Of a stretch of 64,000 nucleotides of DNA, positions 48,029-58,615 are shown in pieces. The stretch comes from Brettanomyces bruxellensis (taxonomy: Eukaryota > Ascomycota > Pichiomycetes > Pichiales > Pichiaceae). Numbering within the stretch: the first letter of the stretch is position 1; each line of letters begins with the position of its first letter. A program made the translations under genes and the position numbers. The stretch lies in assembly GCF_011074885.1 (NCBI RefSeq), contig NC_054687.1, positions 434,001 to 498,000 on the forward strand, read 5' to 3'. The notes under the pieces were generated by a model that saw only the letters and a program-made list of their open reading frames with translations, had not been told where the DNA came from and did not search any database.

Positions 48029-49012
48029 CTTGCTTTAGTGAAATATACTACCAGTAAATGTATATCTTGGAAAGAAAACCGTAAAGGAATAAACTAAACT
48101 TGTTGCCCAAATTTTTTTTTTTACAGGAGATTGTTCCGATATTTATATTCCGTGTTTAAATGATCTGCTGAAAAATAAAAACAATGCAAAATTTCGTCAA
48201 TTGGTGCCGATAAAAGGGTGGATGTACAATTCCTTATCGGTTGAAAATTATGAGTACAGAGCGGGATATATACTCTAGCCATTACATAGCATTCACTAAG
48301 TGATATATACCGATATTATTATCAATATGATTTTAAATTAATCAGCACTCTGAAAAGAAACTATACTTTTTCCACCAGAATTCAGAATTAGTCACGAAGC
48401 AAAACTTTTGACTATTTTTCGAAATAGAACGAAGCGCGGCTAATGCCAAAATTACCATTTTCAGCAATGGCGGTTCAATTTTTTGTTAACTGGCGTTTCC
48501 AAGATATATTTAATGAATTATATTTAAGGTTGCAATCGACTAAGCAGTTTTTTAACTAACGTTCCAAAACCATTGAATATAATTGCATCGATATCAGACG
48601 GGGATTTTAGAAACCTAGTTTAAGAAAAGTAGAACCAACAAGCAAGTACTGATAGACGCGTCGATTACAGACGGTACTAATTCTCTTCTCTATGAATTAC
48701 AGGGGAACCAGGCACAAGTACGAAATATAGCCACCGGTGCTTGTACGCTCTTTTTTTTTTATTCCAATATTTCTCTCACTTCAATATTTCCCAATTTCAT
48801 TCGACCCGCCATAATTTTTCTTACTTTTCGCGGCCTGTACACTTTTTTTTTCTCAGGGATTTGAATTTCGGCCAGGTCTTCTGAAAAAGTCATAAATCCT
48901 TATTCAAGTATTCGGCACGTCGGTTGAACAAGCAGAATTAAACGAGGTATAAAATTAGCTTCGAAATTAATACAGAACATTGATAACGTCTTATTTATTT
49001 CCAAACTCCAAT
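48029..49012. other. Divergent intergenic region ARG7 / RCO1
   Basis: 984 bp holding two promoters. It contains AGACGCGTCGATTA (48654-48667), a 14-mer also present before TFA1, and T-runs at 48111-48122, 48750-48760 and 48844-48851. No gene is seen. Confidence 0.55.
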
Positions 49013-50797
49013 ATGCCGTCGAGATTCAGTTGCACAGTATCGAATAACAATTCTCGACAAGAAAATATCCACGGTTTGAATAATGATAGCTATCAAAATA
49101 AGCTGGTACAAACATCTACTTTGGCGAAGGCCAACGGGGAAAAATTTGCATTTACAGAGCCACCATTGGCAAAGCCAGCCAAAGGTGCAACTGGTCAACC
49201 GCTAGAGGAGCCGCCCAATTCAGTATCCAAGAAGGAGTTGAATCTAGGTTTAAGAAAAAGACGATTAACACCAGAAGAACGTGATGATGCCAGACAGAAC
49301 GAATATTTGGAACACAAAAAGGAAAAGATATATACCGGAGGTCTTAAAACACGATCTTCAGAAGAAATAACGAGACTTAGTGAACTACGAACGCGTCCCG
49401 AAGTGAAGAAGGAACCTTTAAAACTAGAAGAGGAGGAGAAAGAAGACAAAGAAGATATTGGCAGTCGAATTAGGAAGAGAGTACTACGGCCAAAAAAGGA
49501 GGTGACGCTCAGGATATCGCTGAAGAAACTGAATTCTGTGGAAACGGAGAATACAGAATCATCTATGAAGAAAGAATACGATGAAGCTGCAAAAAATCAA
49601 GATTTCTGCGCTTCGTGTGGATTACCAGGTTCTTTTATTTGTTGTGAAGAGTGCCCCAAATCGTTTCATTTCCACTGCCTTAGCCCTCCGATGGATCCGG
49701 CACACCTTCCAGATTACTGGATTTGCAACGAATGCCGGAAAAATAAGCTTATGAGTAGCAATCATCAGAAAAGTACACATCCAAAGAATGTCGGCATATT
49801 TGCCAAGATGCTCGATGACTTGGAATATATTAATCCATCTTCATTTATGCTTCCCAGGGATATATCGGACGCATTTGAAGGAGTTACCGTGGACAAATTT
49901 GGCGATTATATCGACGATAATTTTAAACCGGTGAAAACATACCGGCAAATTTGCAAAGAAAAAGAAGACCCTCTTCACGAAATTTATGACCAGGAAGGCA
50001 ACGTGAAAATTTGCTATAAATGTGGAGGCTCTGGACTGAACCACCAAGAACTGATAAAATGCGATTACTGCCCGCTATACTGGCATCTGGACTGCCTGGA
50101 TCCCCCAATGGCTTCTATAAAGCAACTGGGAACAAAATGGAAGTGTCCGAATCATGCCGATAATGTTATTGCCCCAAAGTTAAAACTTCCGCACCAGCCC
50201 TCGGTTGAGATTGCTGCGACGAGGGGGGTGAAAATTTCTCCAGACTCCAATGTGGAGATTGACAATATCGAGGATGCTGAATCGTTTGACCAGGATGCTA
50301 CTGTTGATTATCTGTATGATTCTCGGACAGCTAAACAACAACTACAAGGAAAAAAATTGTACAAGTTTGAGAACGGGAAAACATCCCTTCATTACAATTT
50401 ATCAGAACCAATGCAGCGCTATAAGAAATACCTCAAGTTGGGTAACGTGACGTATCGATTCAAAGAGGAGGGTGTCATTTTGGATTTTATAAAAGGGTCT
50501 CGTATTAAAAAACTCCACGATATGCATAACATGGACCAGCATAACTTACACCTGTACGGGAAATTGGAGCCGGATCTAAAAGGTATGGTGTCAAGTTTGT
50601 GCAAACTTAGTAAGCGAGAAATTGCTAGTCCGCAGCAGAAACAAATAAATTTCGAAAATTTACTTAACGTTGCAAATGCCGATTACAAGATTGAAAATGA
50701 GAAGCTTGATAAAAAAGAGCTCCGCAAGCTAATGATGGTGAAAGCTCTGATGGAAAGAAAAGGCGAGGACAAGATGATGAAATTTCTTCGCTCCTGA
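49013..50797 (+). CDS. RCO1: Rpd3S histone deacetylase subunit Rco1 (double PHD)
   Basis: A subunit of the small Rpd3 deacetylase complex (Rpd3S), which with Eaf3 represses cryptic transcription in gene bodies. The 594-aa product has a basic N-terminus. PHD finger 1 (about 197-245) reads FCASCGLPGSFICCEECP and continues to DYWICNECR. A linker resembles the Sin3/Eaf3-binding region. PHD finger 2 (about 331-380) begins CYKCGGSGLNHQELIKCDYC. A C-terminal helical region with KLYKFENGKTSLHYNLSEPM follows. The frame extends 11 codons upstream to a TTG; the ATG at 49013 (MPSRFSCTVSNN) is used. The conserved Leu residues in WHLDCLDPP are encoded by CTG, which shows standard decoding. Confidence 0.9.
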   Translation: MPSRFSCTVSNNNSRQENIHGLNNDSYQNKLVQTSTLAKANGEKFAFTEPPLAKPAKGATGQPLEEPPNSVSKKELNLGLRKRRLTPEERDDARQNEYLEHKKEKIYTGGLKTRSSEEITRLSELRTRPEVKKEPLKLEEEEKEDKEDIGSRIRKRVLRPKKEVTLRISLKKLNSVETENTESSMKKEYDEAAKNQDFCASCGLPGSFICCEECPKSFHFHCLSPPMDPAHLPDYWICNECRKNKLMSSNHQKSTHPKNVGIFAKMLDDLEYINPSSFMLPRDISDAFEGVTVDKFGDYIDDNFKPVKTYRQICKEKEDPLHEIYDQEGNVKICYKCGGSGLNHQELIKCDYCPLYWHLDCLDPPMASIKQLGTKWKCPNHADNVIAPKLKLPHQPSVEIAATRGVKISPDSNVEIDNIEDAESFDQDATVDYLYDSRTAKQQLQGKKLYKFENGKTSLHYNLSEPMQRYKKYLKLGNVTYRFKEEGVILDFIKGSRIKKLHDMHNMDQHNLHLYGKLEPDLKGMVSSLCKLSKREIASPQQKQINFENLLNVANADYKIENEKLDKKELRKLMMVKALMERKGEDKMMKFLRS

Positions 50798-51006
50798 ATG
50801 TGATAACAGCAATTAATTTCTAATGTAACATTTTAGCAAACCATGATGCATGATGCCCCATTGTATTCTTTTCAATAGATATTACATTACTTTATCTTAC
50901 AAAACAAATAGAAAAAAATACGAGTAAGCTGTCATTAACCAGGAGCACAAATTTATTCCACAAAGCTATATAATACAAAAATATCATTCTCTTAAACTTC
51001 TTCGGT

Positions 51007-54000
51007 TCATTCACCGCTTCTTCTCAACACCCTAGTAGCAATGGTATCTCTTCTATTAAAAGGTCTCTTATCTTTGGCCACTTCTTGGGCATCAATTTCA
51101 AGAATTGAAACTTTTCGTTGACCCTCGTCTTTATCCTGACGAACACGTTTTCCCATAGTGAGATTCTTTGGGAGACTTTTAAAGCGCTTACAACTAGTTT
51201 TCACCACCCTAGTCACTTCCGCCAAATACTGCTCAGGAATAAATGATGATTTAACAACATCCTGCACCAGCTCCTTAGATCTATTCTTTTGATAGAGATC
51301 CGAAGGCAAAGCCATCTTACCTGGCCATGTAGTAGTATACCATTTCCTCATTTCTGATATTTGCTTAACAACTAGTTGAGCAAGATCAGAAACAAAATAA
51401 AGCCTTTCATCTTCATTCTTGAAGTCACTCTGCTGCCTGTCTAATCTTTCGGGCCCAGCATCTAACAGTACACTTTGATATTGCTTAACTCTTTGAGTGA
51501 GGTAGAACAATAAAGATATATTGTCCTCCGTTGATATTATTTCAACCGCAAAGATGAGGTATGCAGAGGCAAATGCCGATAGATTATAGAATGCCTGTGC
51601 CTTCCCACCGGTGTTTTCTTCCGCAGATGTGTATTCACGGTAGATATTTTTAAACTCGCTATGAGAAGAAAGCATATAAATCAATCTGACGTACGATGTC
51701 TCAAAAAGCAAGTCATTCCAACTATCGTGAAGTCGTAACTCCCGGTTAAACATTGATCTGATCCACGTCGCAGCTTTTTTCTGAATGCTGCTATCAGGTT
51801 CATGTGCATAAAACATAACGAGGGGAACAAACTTCTTTGGTACCTTCTGGGATGACAAAGCTTTCGTTAAAGAGTCCAAAAATAAATCACGCACATTCTT
51901 ATTTTCATCTTGCACAAGGAAAATTAACTCTTCGACAACATCCACATTGAGTTGAGCATCATAGCTTCCACATTCCGCCAATTTTAACAACATAAGACCA
52001 GCCTCAAGCCGAAGTCGCGATTGGTATGATTTCGGTGTTGGGTAAGTAGCATCCTTTTTGGAAATAATTTCACCACCGTTAACTATAATTGATCTAAGAA
52101 GCTTAAATATTGGCTCACTCAAAGAAATAAGATCACTCTGCGTATCCGACTTTACAGCTACCAACCAATTGGTAAGGCATCTTAGGGCAAGAAGTTTCAC
52201 GTAACAGGAAGTTTCATCTGTGATCAAATGTTCATCAGATATCCAAACGTCATTACTCTCTGCTTCATACTGCTTCTGGTCAAGAAAGTTATTCTTGAGT
52301 AATATTTTCGACGCTAGAAACGTACTAAGTTCTTTTGTTTTAGGTTCCAAAAGTAGCATATCTGCTAAAAACATCTCCGATATTGAGCTCAAGGCAGTAC
52401 ACAATTTATTTGGATCGTCACTTAACGGCCATACACCTTCCAATATATCCTGTAAATAAGATTCTCGAAGTGCAAACTTGGTATTTGCTATTATCTGAAC
52501 AGAATATTTAGCCTCAAGCGGGGAGCCAACGGTTGCAAATCTAACCAACTTCTCATAAAATGTGATATCGCTATGTGATTGTTGAGAGCTTTGTTGCGTG
52601 AGCTTATCATTAACAACTGTTGGGAATTTGCGAACAAAATTCACAATTGCACCCAAGTCTGATACTATAATGGCCGAGTCATTCTCCTTACATGTTTCAG
52701 ATATAAGTTCCATTATATTCGATTTTAAAATTTCTGGGGTCAAACGAGATATGCTGTCAATCAACTGTATGGCTGATGATGAAAGCGGGCTTGATAGATC
52801 TCTTGCCACTGCCATAAGCTCAGAAAGATTGCTTTTATTGTAGCATATGCATGCAGCTCTGTACATAACGAGTTTCACGGTGCTGTAAATGTGCAGTTTT
52901 GAGTTAGTGTCGACGTCTTCCTTTTTAACGATTTCAAATAATTCGCTCAATGAGTTTTGCACGGTTTCGTAATCCGATGTCATAGGTGATATTGCTAGCT
53001 TGACAAGTCTAAATAGTCGTTTGTTTTTCATCAAAAGGAAATGCTTCAAAGAAGCAGCCGGATTTCCAGTCTGTGGCATATCAGAGCATAGCCACAGTAT
53101 TCCCCTATCCAGCTTTATTGCATCATCACTGCTGTTATCAATTTCATCTCTGCCATCATCATCATCATCATCATCTCCGTTCACACTACCCGCAAATTCT
53201 AGTAATTTTGGAAGAAAACCACAGAGTTGAACCTGTCTTCTTGCCAAAGCAAAAAACGAACTCTTCGCTTTGGACCCAAGATGAGAAAAGACTGCAAGAA
53301 GTTTATGTGTTCTCTTCTTAGAGTCAGGCTGGTATGGAAACAATTTCTCAAATAGTGCCATGTCGACTTCTGAATTCACAAGTTTATCATTGATATAAAT
53401 TAAATTCAAAAGATGATCCGGGAAGGAGCCGACCCACTGATCAAGGTCATCATTCCCGCTGTAAAGATTCGAAAGTTGCTCGTTGTAAAGGCGGGCTAAG
53501 AAGTTAATACACTCCACTCGAATCTGGGAGTGTTTCTCCCTCATAAGTTGATATAGTGTATCCATAATCGACTTGGAAGCAATTCTTGATGTGAATGTAT
53601 TGGTGTCCAATGTGCTGAGTGCTTGGATGGTGGAAAGCCGAACTTCCGCTTCAGAATCGACTAACGTCTTTAGTAATCCATCTCGAATATCTTCTGCTGT
53701 GTCGCTTCTGTTTTCAATAAGTCTGGGCGTCCTTTTAACCCATGCAATTCTCACTGCCAGAGATCGGTCAAATGGTTTCTTCATCCATTTCTTGTAAACA
53801 TCCTGATGCTCATGAAGAAAGTTCAAAGGTGAATTGGAAAAGCTGAGAATGGATTCAATGGCTTTTGTGGCGGCAACTCTGATATTATCATTGTCTGCCT
53901 CAAGTTCGTTGCTTAAAAGACCCATCACAGAAGAAGTTACCTCTGGAACATAACGCCAAATTTCTATTACTATTTGATTCACCTTGACAAGCTGACGAAT

Positions 54001-54831
54001 ACTTAATGAGCTATCTTCAGAATCAGATTCGGAGTCGCTCGACGAGGAACTGTTGAAATCTTCGTCCTCTTCCTGAGTAAACTTTAGAGCATCATAAATT
54101 ATTTCGGAGAAAAACAAAGTAACCAATCTTGAGAGTCTATCAGCATTCAATGTGAAGAGAGTCACTGTAAATCCAAAGGCAGGAACTGCATGAATTGGAT
54201 GACGCCCATGTGCTTGCTTAAAATGTTGAAGAAACTTGTTGAGCATAAGCTTCATCACACCCTCCGGCAAAGTATTTGATTCGCTGATCACCTCTGTTAA
54301 AATCTCAAGCAATATCGGTTTCAACTCCTTATCCAGATTGTTAACGGAGGCAACCTGGTAAACCACCTGAAATAATCCCTCGGCAAGTTTTGGTGCATCT
54401 GGAAGATCAGTCAACAATATTGCAATTTTCACTTCAGCAATTCTTGTAGCTAAATACATATACTGACTGTAATATCCATGATCCGAATCTGTAAGTCCTT
54501 TCAACTGCCTGTAAAAGAGCCGAAAAACTTGTGAGAGCTCAGGTGCACTGTATGGAGCATCTGGGGCGTATAGTCGAAGAATATCCACAATGCAACATGC
54601 GGCATATGATTGGACACCAGCATTCGAATGATGAAGCAGCTTTTTACTTATTAATTCTGATTTCACATGCTCCAGTGATCCGGTATCAACTTCATCTTGG
54701 TCGAGGGAAGACAATTCATCAGATAGAATTTCAAGCCTGCTGAGGAGCTCTTTGGTGGAGACTGGCTTTCGGGCAGTTGAAATTAGCCTTTCTTTAAAAT
54801 TCAACTTTTGCTTCATTGCCTTTGTCTGCAT
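51007..54831 (-). CDS. PDS5: Cohesin-associated HEAT-repeat protein Pds5
   Basis: A cohesin regulator that binds Scc1/Wpl1/Eco1 and helps to maintain and release sister-chromatid cohesion. The 1274-aa product (S. cerevisiae 1277) is built of helical HEAT-like repeats. The N-terminal LNFKERLISTARKPVSTKEL, then VQSYAACCIVDILRLYAPDAPY, is the strongest Pds5 signature. Acidic loops lie at about 270-285 and 560-575 (Asp run). The C-terminus is basic (NLTMGKRVRQDKDEGQRK). The open frame begins 8 codons earlier at a TTG, so ATG 54831 is chosen. An ACGCGT box lies 95 bp upstream. Confidence 0.95.
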   Translation of the reverse strand: MQTKAMKQKLNFKERLISTARKPVSTKELLSRLEILSDELSSLDQDEVDTGSLEHVKSELISKKLLHHSNAGVQSYAACCIVDILRLYAPDAPYSAPELSQVFRLFYRQLKGLTDSDHGYYSQYMYLATRIAEVKIAILLTDLPDAPKLAEGLFQVVYQVASVNNLDKELKPILLEILTEVISESNTLPEGVMKLMLNKFLQHFKQAHGRHPIHAVPAFGFTVTLFTLNADRLSRLVTLFFSEIIYDALKFTQEEDEDFNSSSSSDSESDSEDSSLSIRQLVKVNQIVIEIWRYVPEVTSSVMGLLSNELEADNDNIRVAATKAIESILSFSNSPLNFLHEHQDVYKKWMKKPFDRSLAVRIAWVKRTPRLIENRSDTAEDIRDGLLKTLVDSEAEVRLSTIQALSTLDTNTFTSRIASKSIMDTLYQLMREKHSQIRVECINFLARLYNEQLSNLYSGNDDLDQWVGSFPDHLLNLIYINDKLVNSEVDMALFEKLFPYQPDSKKRTHKLLAVFSHLGSKAKSSFFALARRQVQLCGFLPKLLEFAGSVNGDDDDDDDGRDEIDNSSDDAIKLDRGILWLCSDMPQTGNPAASLKHFLLMKNKRLFRLVKLAISPMTSDYETVQNSLSELFEIVKKEDVDTNSKLHIYSTVKLVMYRAACICYNKSNLSELMAVARDLSSPLSSSAIQLIDSISRLTPEILKSNIMELISETCKENDSAIIVSDLGAIVNFVRKFPTVVNDKLTQQSSQQSHSDITFYEKLVRFATVGSPLEAKYSVQIIANTKFALRESYLQDILEGVWPLSDDPNKLCTALSSISEMFLADMLLLEPKTKELSTFLASKILLKNNFLDQKQYEAESNDVWISDEHLITDETSCYVKLLALRCLTNWLVAVKSDTQSDLISLSEPIFKLLRSIIVNGGEIISKKDATYPTPKSYQSRLRLEAGLMLLKLAECGSYDAQLNVDVVEELIFLVQDENKNVRDLFLDSLTKALSSQKVPKKFVPLVMFYAHEPDSSIQKKAATWIRSMFNRELRLHDSWNDLLFETSYVRLIYMLSSHSEFKNIYREYTSAEENTGGKAQAFYNLSAFASAYLIFAVEIISTEDNISLLFYLTQRVKQYQSVLLDAGPERLDRQQSDFKNEDERLYFVSDLAQLVVKQISEMRKWYTTTWPGKMALPSDLYQKNRSKELVQDVVKSSFIPEQYLAEVTRVVKTSCKRFKSLPKNLTMGKRVRQDKDEGQRKVSILEIDAQEVAKDKRPFNRRDTIATRVLRRSGE

Positions 54832-55201
54832 GAACTTGGTATGGCACGGAACCAAAATATATTTAAATTTGAAATTGTGATGCAGATCATTTCAATACCG
54901 AAGGTACGTACCTCTTTTTGGGCTCACGCGTAAATATTTCAAGAAAATAGTAGCATTATCGCGTCTCCTGATCACAGAAAATTATAGACTCCAATTGTGG
55001 GTCGATCGACTTGAATCAGATAGATGAGAATGAGAGCAAATAGGGTGGAGCGATAAAAAGCCTCCTTTCCCCAAGGGATAAAACAAGCGTGTTTAAAGTT
55101 TCCACATAGTGCAGCCGTGTACAAAATTGAATTCTTTGTTTAAAGGATCTTCTCTTTTTTGTTAGAATCAACAGCCAACTAGAGTGCAGCTATAGCAGGC
55201 T
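54832..55201. promoter_or_regulatory. Divergent promoter region PDS5 / SYS1
   Basis: 370 bp between PDS5 (leftward) and SYS1 (rightward). It contains ACGCGT at 54926-54931. No gene is present. Confidence 0.6.
54926..54931. promoter_or_regulatory. MCB element (ACGCGT) upstream of PDS5
   Basis: A full MluI cell-cycle box 95 bp before the PDS5 ATG. Late-G1 expression of cohesion genes through MBF is established in S. cerevisiae. Assignment here is by motif and position. Confidence 0.55.
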
Positions 55202-55843
55202 ATGATAAGCTTTATGAGCAAAAAGTACAACGCACTCTCTGGTTTTGACCAGCACTTTTCTAATAGGTCTTCGCCCAGTCGATTGATACTTCAAATAGTC
55301 ACATTACAATTTTTCTATTATATCACAGCTTTTGTTCTATTCTTTATTACGGCAAATCTTATAGGGCAGCCATTTGATGCAAAATGGATGTTTTCATGGC
55401 GCATAATTACGATTGGTACTTCACTAGGTATAACGTTGATAATGCTGTGGTTATTTGATTCTCTAATATCGGTCATTTTTATCATGCTGGTTATAGGGCG
55501 CTCAAAGCTAGCATGGGATTTTGCAGTAACGGTACATGTGATAAATTTGATGTTTGCCTGGTTATACGAAGGGTTCCCAAAATCGATTCCGTGGTGGTGT
55601 TTACAAGTTACCAGTGCATGCATAATGGTTGGTTTAGGTACATATAGTACGCGCTGGAAAGAACTTAGGGATACATTCTTTGAAGGGTTGATTGATCCAG
55701 AATTGGGTCAGGCGGATAATATGGTTGTGAGTGCAAATGATGATGCAGATACAGATGATAATTCGCATTCGAAGAGCAAAAAGCCACCTTCTAGTGGTAA
55801 ACAAGCAGAACAAGAGGTCATTCCAATGCACAGCATGAAATAG
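55202..55843 (+). CDS. SYS1: Golgi membrane protein Sys1
   Basis: A polytopic Golgi protein that recruits the small GTPase Arl3 (ARFRP1) and so Arl1 and golgin Imh1. The 213-aa product (S. cerevisiae 203) starts MISFMSKKYNALSGF. It has four hydrophobic segments (about 33-55, 68-88, 95-115 and 120-150), with the family stretches SRLILQIVTLQFFYYI, WLFDSLISVIFIMLVIGRSKLAWDF and GFPKSIPWW. A cytosolic acidic/Ser-rich tail follows. Two other trafficking genes (VPS51, EXO84) lie 2-4 kb downstream. Confidence 0.94.
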   Translation: MISFMSKKYNALSGFDQHFSNRSSPSRLILQIVTLQFFYYITAFVLFFITANLIGQPFDAKWMFSWRIITIGTSLGITLIMLWLFDSLISVIFIMLVIGRSKLAWDFAVTVHVINLMFAWLYEGFPKSIPWWCLQVTSACIMVGLGTYSTRWKELRDTFFEGLIDPELGQADNMVVSANDDADTDDNSHSKSKKPPSSGKQAEQEVIPMHSMK

Positions 55844-56030
55844 TTTTAAGGCGGTAGTAATTTCCAGTTGAGCAAACAAATCAACCTAGTTGTCTTTAAT
55901 TTCATATACTTTGCAAGTGCATATTCAAGCTAATAGTTTATTTCTCTGCATTCTCTTTTCGTTACTACATAAAATTGGTAGATTATTACTTCCTTTTATT
56001 ATTATATACATTTCTAGTTCGGTCCCTTAT

Positions 56031-57506
56031 TCACTCATTGTATCTGAATTGGGTCACAACCAAAACTTTTGTTGGCAGATGTTGAACAGGTGAAGGTATC
56101 AAGAGTTTGAGCTTTCCCTTTTCATCATCACAATGCAATACGTAGCAGAATCCCAAAGTATTTCTTCCAGAAACCGTCTTAATCAAGATGGTATTATTTT
56201 CTGTATCGTCAGGGCTACCAATGTACTTTCCCATTTCCAGATCTGAATCATCAGCAAAGGCCAAAATTGCATTCTCTAAATTAGATGAGGACGGAGCCTT
56301 CAATCTTTCCATATAATCATCAAAAGAGGTTGTCACTGCACTGGCTTCCAATCCGGTTCCAGCCTCTGCACTATCATCATCAGCAGTATCTCCAGAAAGA
56401 AATGCCAGATTTAGAGCTTCCAACACTTTTGGATTAAGAAACACGAAATCTTTCAAGTTCACCACCATTGTGTACGGACTCAAAGGAGAGCTACTTATTC
56501 CGTAGAAGTACTCTTTAATAGCCCGCTGTTGAATCTCACGCTGAAGCTTATCATCCATATCAACGCATCCACTAGATTTGGCAACTTTTAGAAGTGTGAG
56601 TCTATTTTCGTCGTATTTTAGTTTCCGTTTAAGATCAACCAATAGTCTCTCATTTCCTACAACAATCAAGATGTCTATCTTAAGTTCATCTATAATGCAT
56701 TGGATCACATCGAGATCACCAATATGGAAAGCGGGGGTGTCTACTATAATACCGGAAGAACGAACATCCGAACTCTTTTCCAACCTTTTTTCTATACAAC
56801 CACTCATCTGACCAATCAAATACTTATAAAATTTCAAATTGTCCCTATAGTTCTCGAGTCCAAAGTTCTTCACCAAGGGCTGCTTTGGGTGATAAAAGGA
56901 TGGGCCTGTGGTAATTGTCTCTCCAAGGCAGATATTTTCTATGTTAAACATCCCAGATATTGCAGTGGCCGTTAAATTTCCAGGTATGGTAAAAACAGGT
57001 TCCTGGGGATTTAGATTAACATATAATGGCCGTCCATCCATTTTTTCTGCGTATGATGCAATCACGCGACACAAAGAAGTCTTTCCAGAGTTTTTCGGGC
57101 CGATAACTAACACTCTGGGGCCATTTGGTCCTTTAGCTCTTATATTCTCAAGAGCTAAATGCAAATTTAAAAGTGTACCCATGCATGTTTCCTCGCCGAC
57201 ATACTCTGAAGAAGGCTGACAGTTATAATACTCAAGTGTACATCCAGAAAAAGTAGAAATACATGATTTGAGAGATCCTTGAAACGTATATTCGTAGTTC
57301 GGTGAAAGCTCTGTTCCAAAAATCTCAGCTGTTCCTTTAGTGAGTTTGATCTTGAGTGTATCCTTGTTGGTAAGTTCGAATCTCCATTCCTGGAAAGCGG
57401 GAACTTCAACTTGATGCTGTTCTACTTGCTCCTCAAATTTCTCTATATGAGGTTCATTATCCGACTTACTCAATATTGATTTAAGAACGGACGTATCCAG
57501 GGACAT
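56031..57506 (-). CDS. CLP1: mRNA cleavage factor IA subunit Clp1
   Basis: An ATP-binding subunit of cleavage and polyadenylation factor IA that binds Pcf11. The 491-aa product has an N-terminal beta domain (about 38-115). The central P-loop domain has Walker A GPKNSGKTS (136-144) followed by YVNLNPQEPVFTIPG, the Clp1 signature. A C-terminal beta domain (about 400-491) ends in VVTQFRYNE. Human CLP1 has RNA kinase activity, but S. cerevisiae Clp1 lacks it; activity here is not inferred. Confidence 0.96.
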   Translation of the reverse strand: MSLDTSVLKSILSKSDNEPHIEKFEEQVEQHQVEVPAFQEWRFELTNKDTLKIKLTKGTAEIFGTELSPNYEYTFQGSLKSCISTFSGCTLEYYNCQPSSEYVGEETCMGTLLNLHLALENIRAKGPNGPRVLVIGPKNSGKTSLCRVIASYAEKMDGRPLYVNLNPQEPVFTIPGNLTATAISGMFNIENICLGETITTGPSFYHPKQPLVKNFGLENYRDNLKFYKYLIGQMSGCIEKRLEKSSDVRSSGIIVDTPAFHIGDLDVIQCIIDELKIDILIVVGNERLLVDLKRKLKYDENRLTLLKVAKSSGCVDMDDKLQREIQQRAIKEYFYGISSSPLSPYTMVVNLKDFVFLNPKVLEALNLAFLSGDTADDDSAEAGTGLEASAVTTSFDDYMERLKAPSSSNLENAILAFADDSDLEMGKYIGSPDDTENNTILIKTVSGRNTLGFCYVLHCDDEKGKLKLLIPSPVQHLPTKVLVVTQFRYNE

Positions 57507-57793
57507 TTTGCCAACAACTAGAGGTACAAAACGGAATCGAGCTGTTTACTTCAAAGTTTAATGCAAATGTGTATGTGATAAAGGCGAAGAAAGTCTAGCT
57601 TCTGAGTTCTGCAAAAAAAAAAAATAAAAAAGAAAAATAAAAATCGATTTCAACAAACATAAAAAAATAAGTAGATTGGAATCCCAATTTAGCGATAATG
57701 CCTATTAACAGTTAACTCCACAAGCGTTGTATTTTAATGAGCAAGGCAGTAAATGGTCTATACTGTTATATTTACTATTGACTTGCTACAGTA

Positions 57794-58615
57794 ATGTCGC
57801 AAAAGGTAATTGCCCATAAACGAGAGCCTACAGGCTCTCTTCTTAAACAGAGGATAAGTTCTATATCATCGGACACAATTGGACAGACAACTGATGAGAA
57901 CAAGAAGGCAAGAGTGTTAGAAAAAAAGGACGATAGTATAAAAAAGAAACAAAGCCCCGAGGATAGGTCAAAGTCCAGAAGAAAAGCATTGCGAGATTTT
58001 TACAAACTGCGAGATCAGCAACAGCGGATGCTAAACGATAATGTTGAGAATACTTCGAAAGAGAAACCCCAAACAAATGGAAAAGAACGGGTGTCGGAGG
58101 AACATTTAAAGTCACTCGAACTAACACCAGAGACATTTGATGAATATGTCTCAAAGGTTGATTTCGTACAGTTACTACTGAAGGAGGACGAAATATTAGA
58201 GGAGTTAGGAAATAATCAAAGTGAGACCAAATCAATCGTTTATAATAATTACTACGAGCTTATCAAGATCAACGACATCTTGATGAGCATGAAAGAGAAG
58301 AGTAACAATGCCATACGATCTTCTGGAGGAAAACCAGTGAAGGAAAGTCTGCTCAATGTGAAAAAAAATCTACAGATACTTGAACAGCTCGATAAAGATG
58401 TTTTTGGAAGCATAGACGAGAGCTTAAGAAAGAAGAAAAATGACATCGAAAAAGCACAAGCAATATGTCATGGCATCAATAGATTGATGTTGTCTGATCT
58501 GATATCGAAGGATCTTGTTCAGAGGATTGATGATGTTCTTCCACGTCTGAAAAACGAGTCTCTTATACTTCAATTGAATGAATTGAAAGAACGAGGAAAT
58601 GTGCGGGACAAGTAA
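57794..58615 (+). CDS. VPS51: GARP tethering complex subunit Vps51
   Basis: A subunit of the GARP complex (with Vps52, Vps53 and Vps54) that tethers endosome-derived vesicles to the trans-Golgi and binds the SNARE Tlg1. The 273-aa product has a basic N-terminus with RRKALRDFYKL (about 63-73), which matches the Tlg1-binding start of Vps51. A Vps51/Exo84-type N-terminal domain follows (about 118-175: TFDEYVSKVDFVQLLL, then YNNYYELIKINDIL), then a coiled coil (about 190-255). It is longer than S. cerevisiae Vps51 (164 aa). EXO84, carrying a related domain, is the next gene. Confidence 0.9.
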   Translation: MSQKVIAHKREPTGSLLKQRISSISSDTIGQTTDENKKARVLEKKDDSIKKKQSPEDRSKSRRKALRDFYKLRDQQQRMLNDNVENTSKEKPQTNGKERVSEEHLKSLELTPETFDEYVSKVDFVQLLLKEDEILEELGNNQSETKSIVYNNYYELIKINDILMSMKEKSNNAIRSSGGKPVKESLLNVKKNLQILEQLDKDVFGSIDESLRKKKNDIEKAQAICHGINRLMLSDLISKDLVQRIDDVLPRLKNESLILQLNELKERGNVRDK

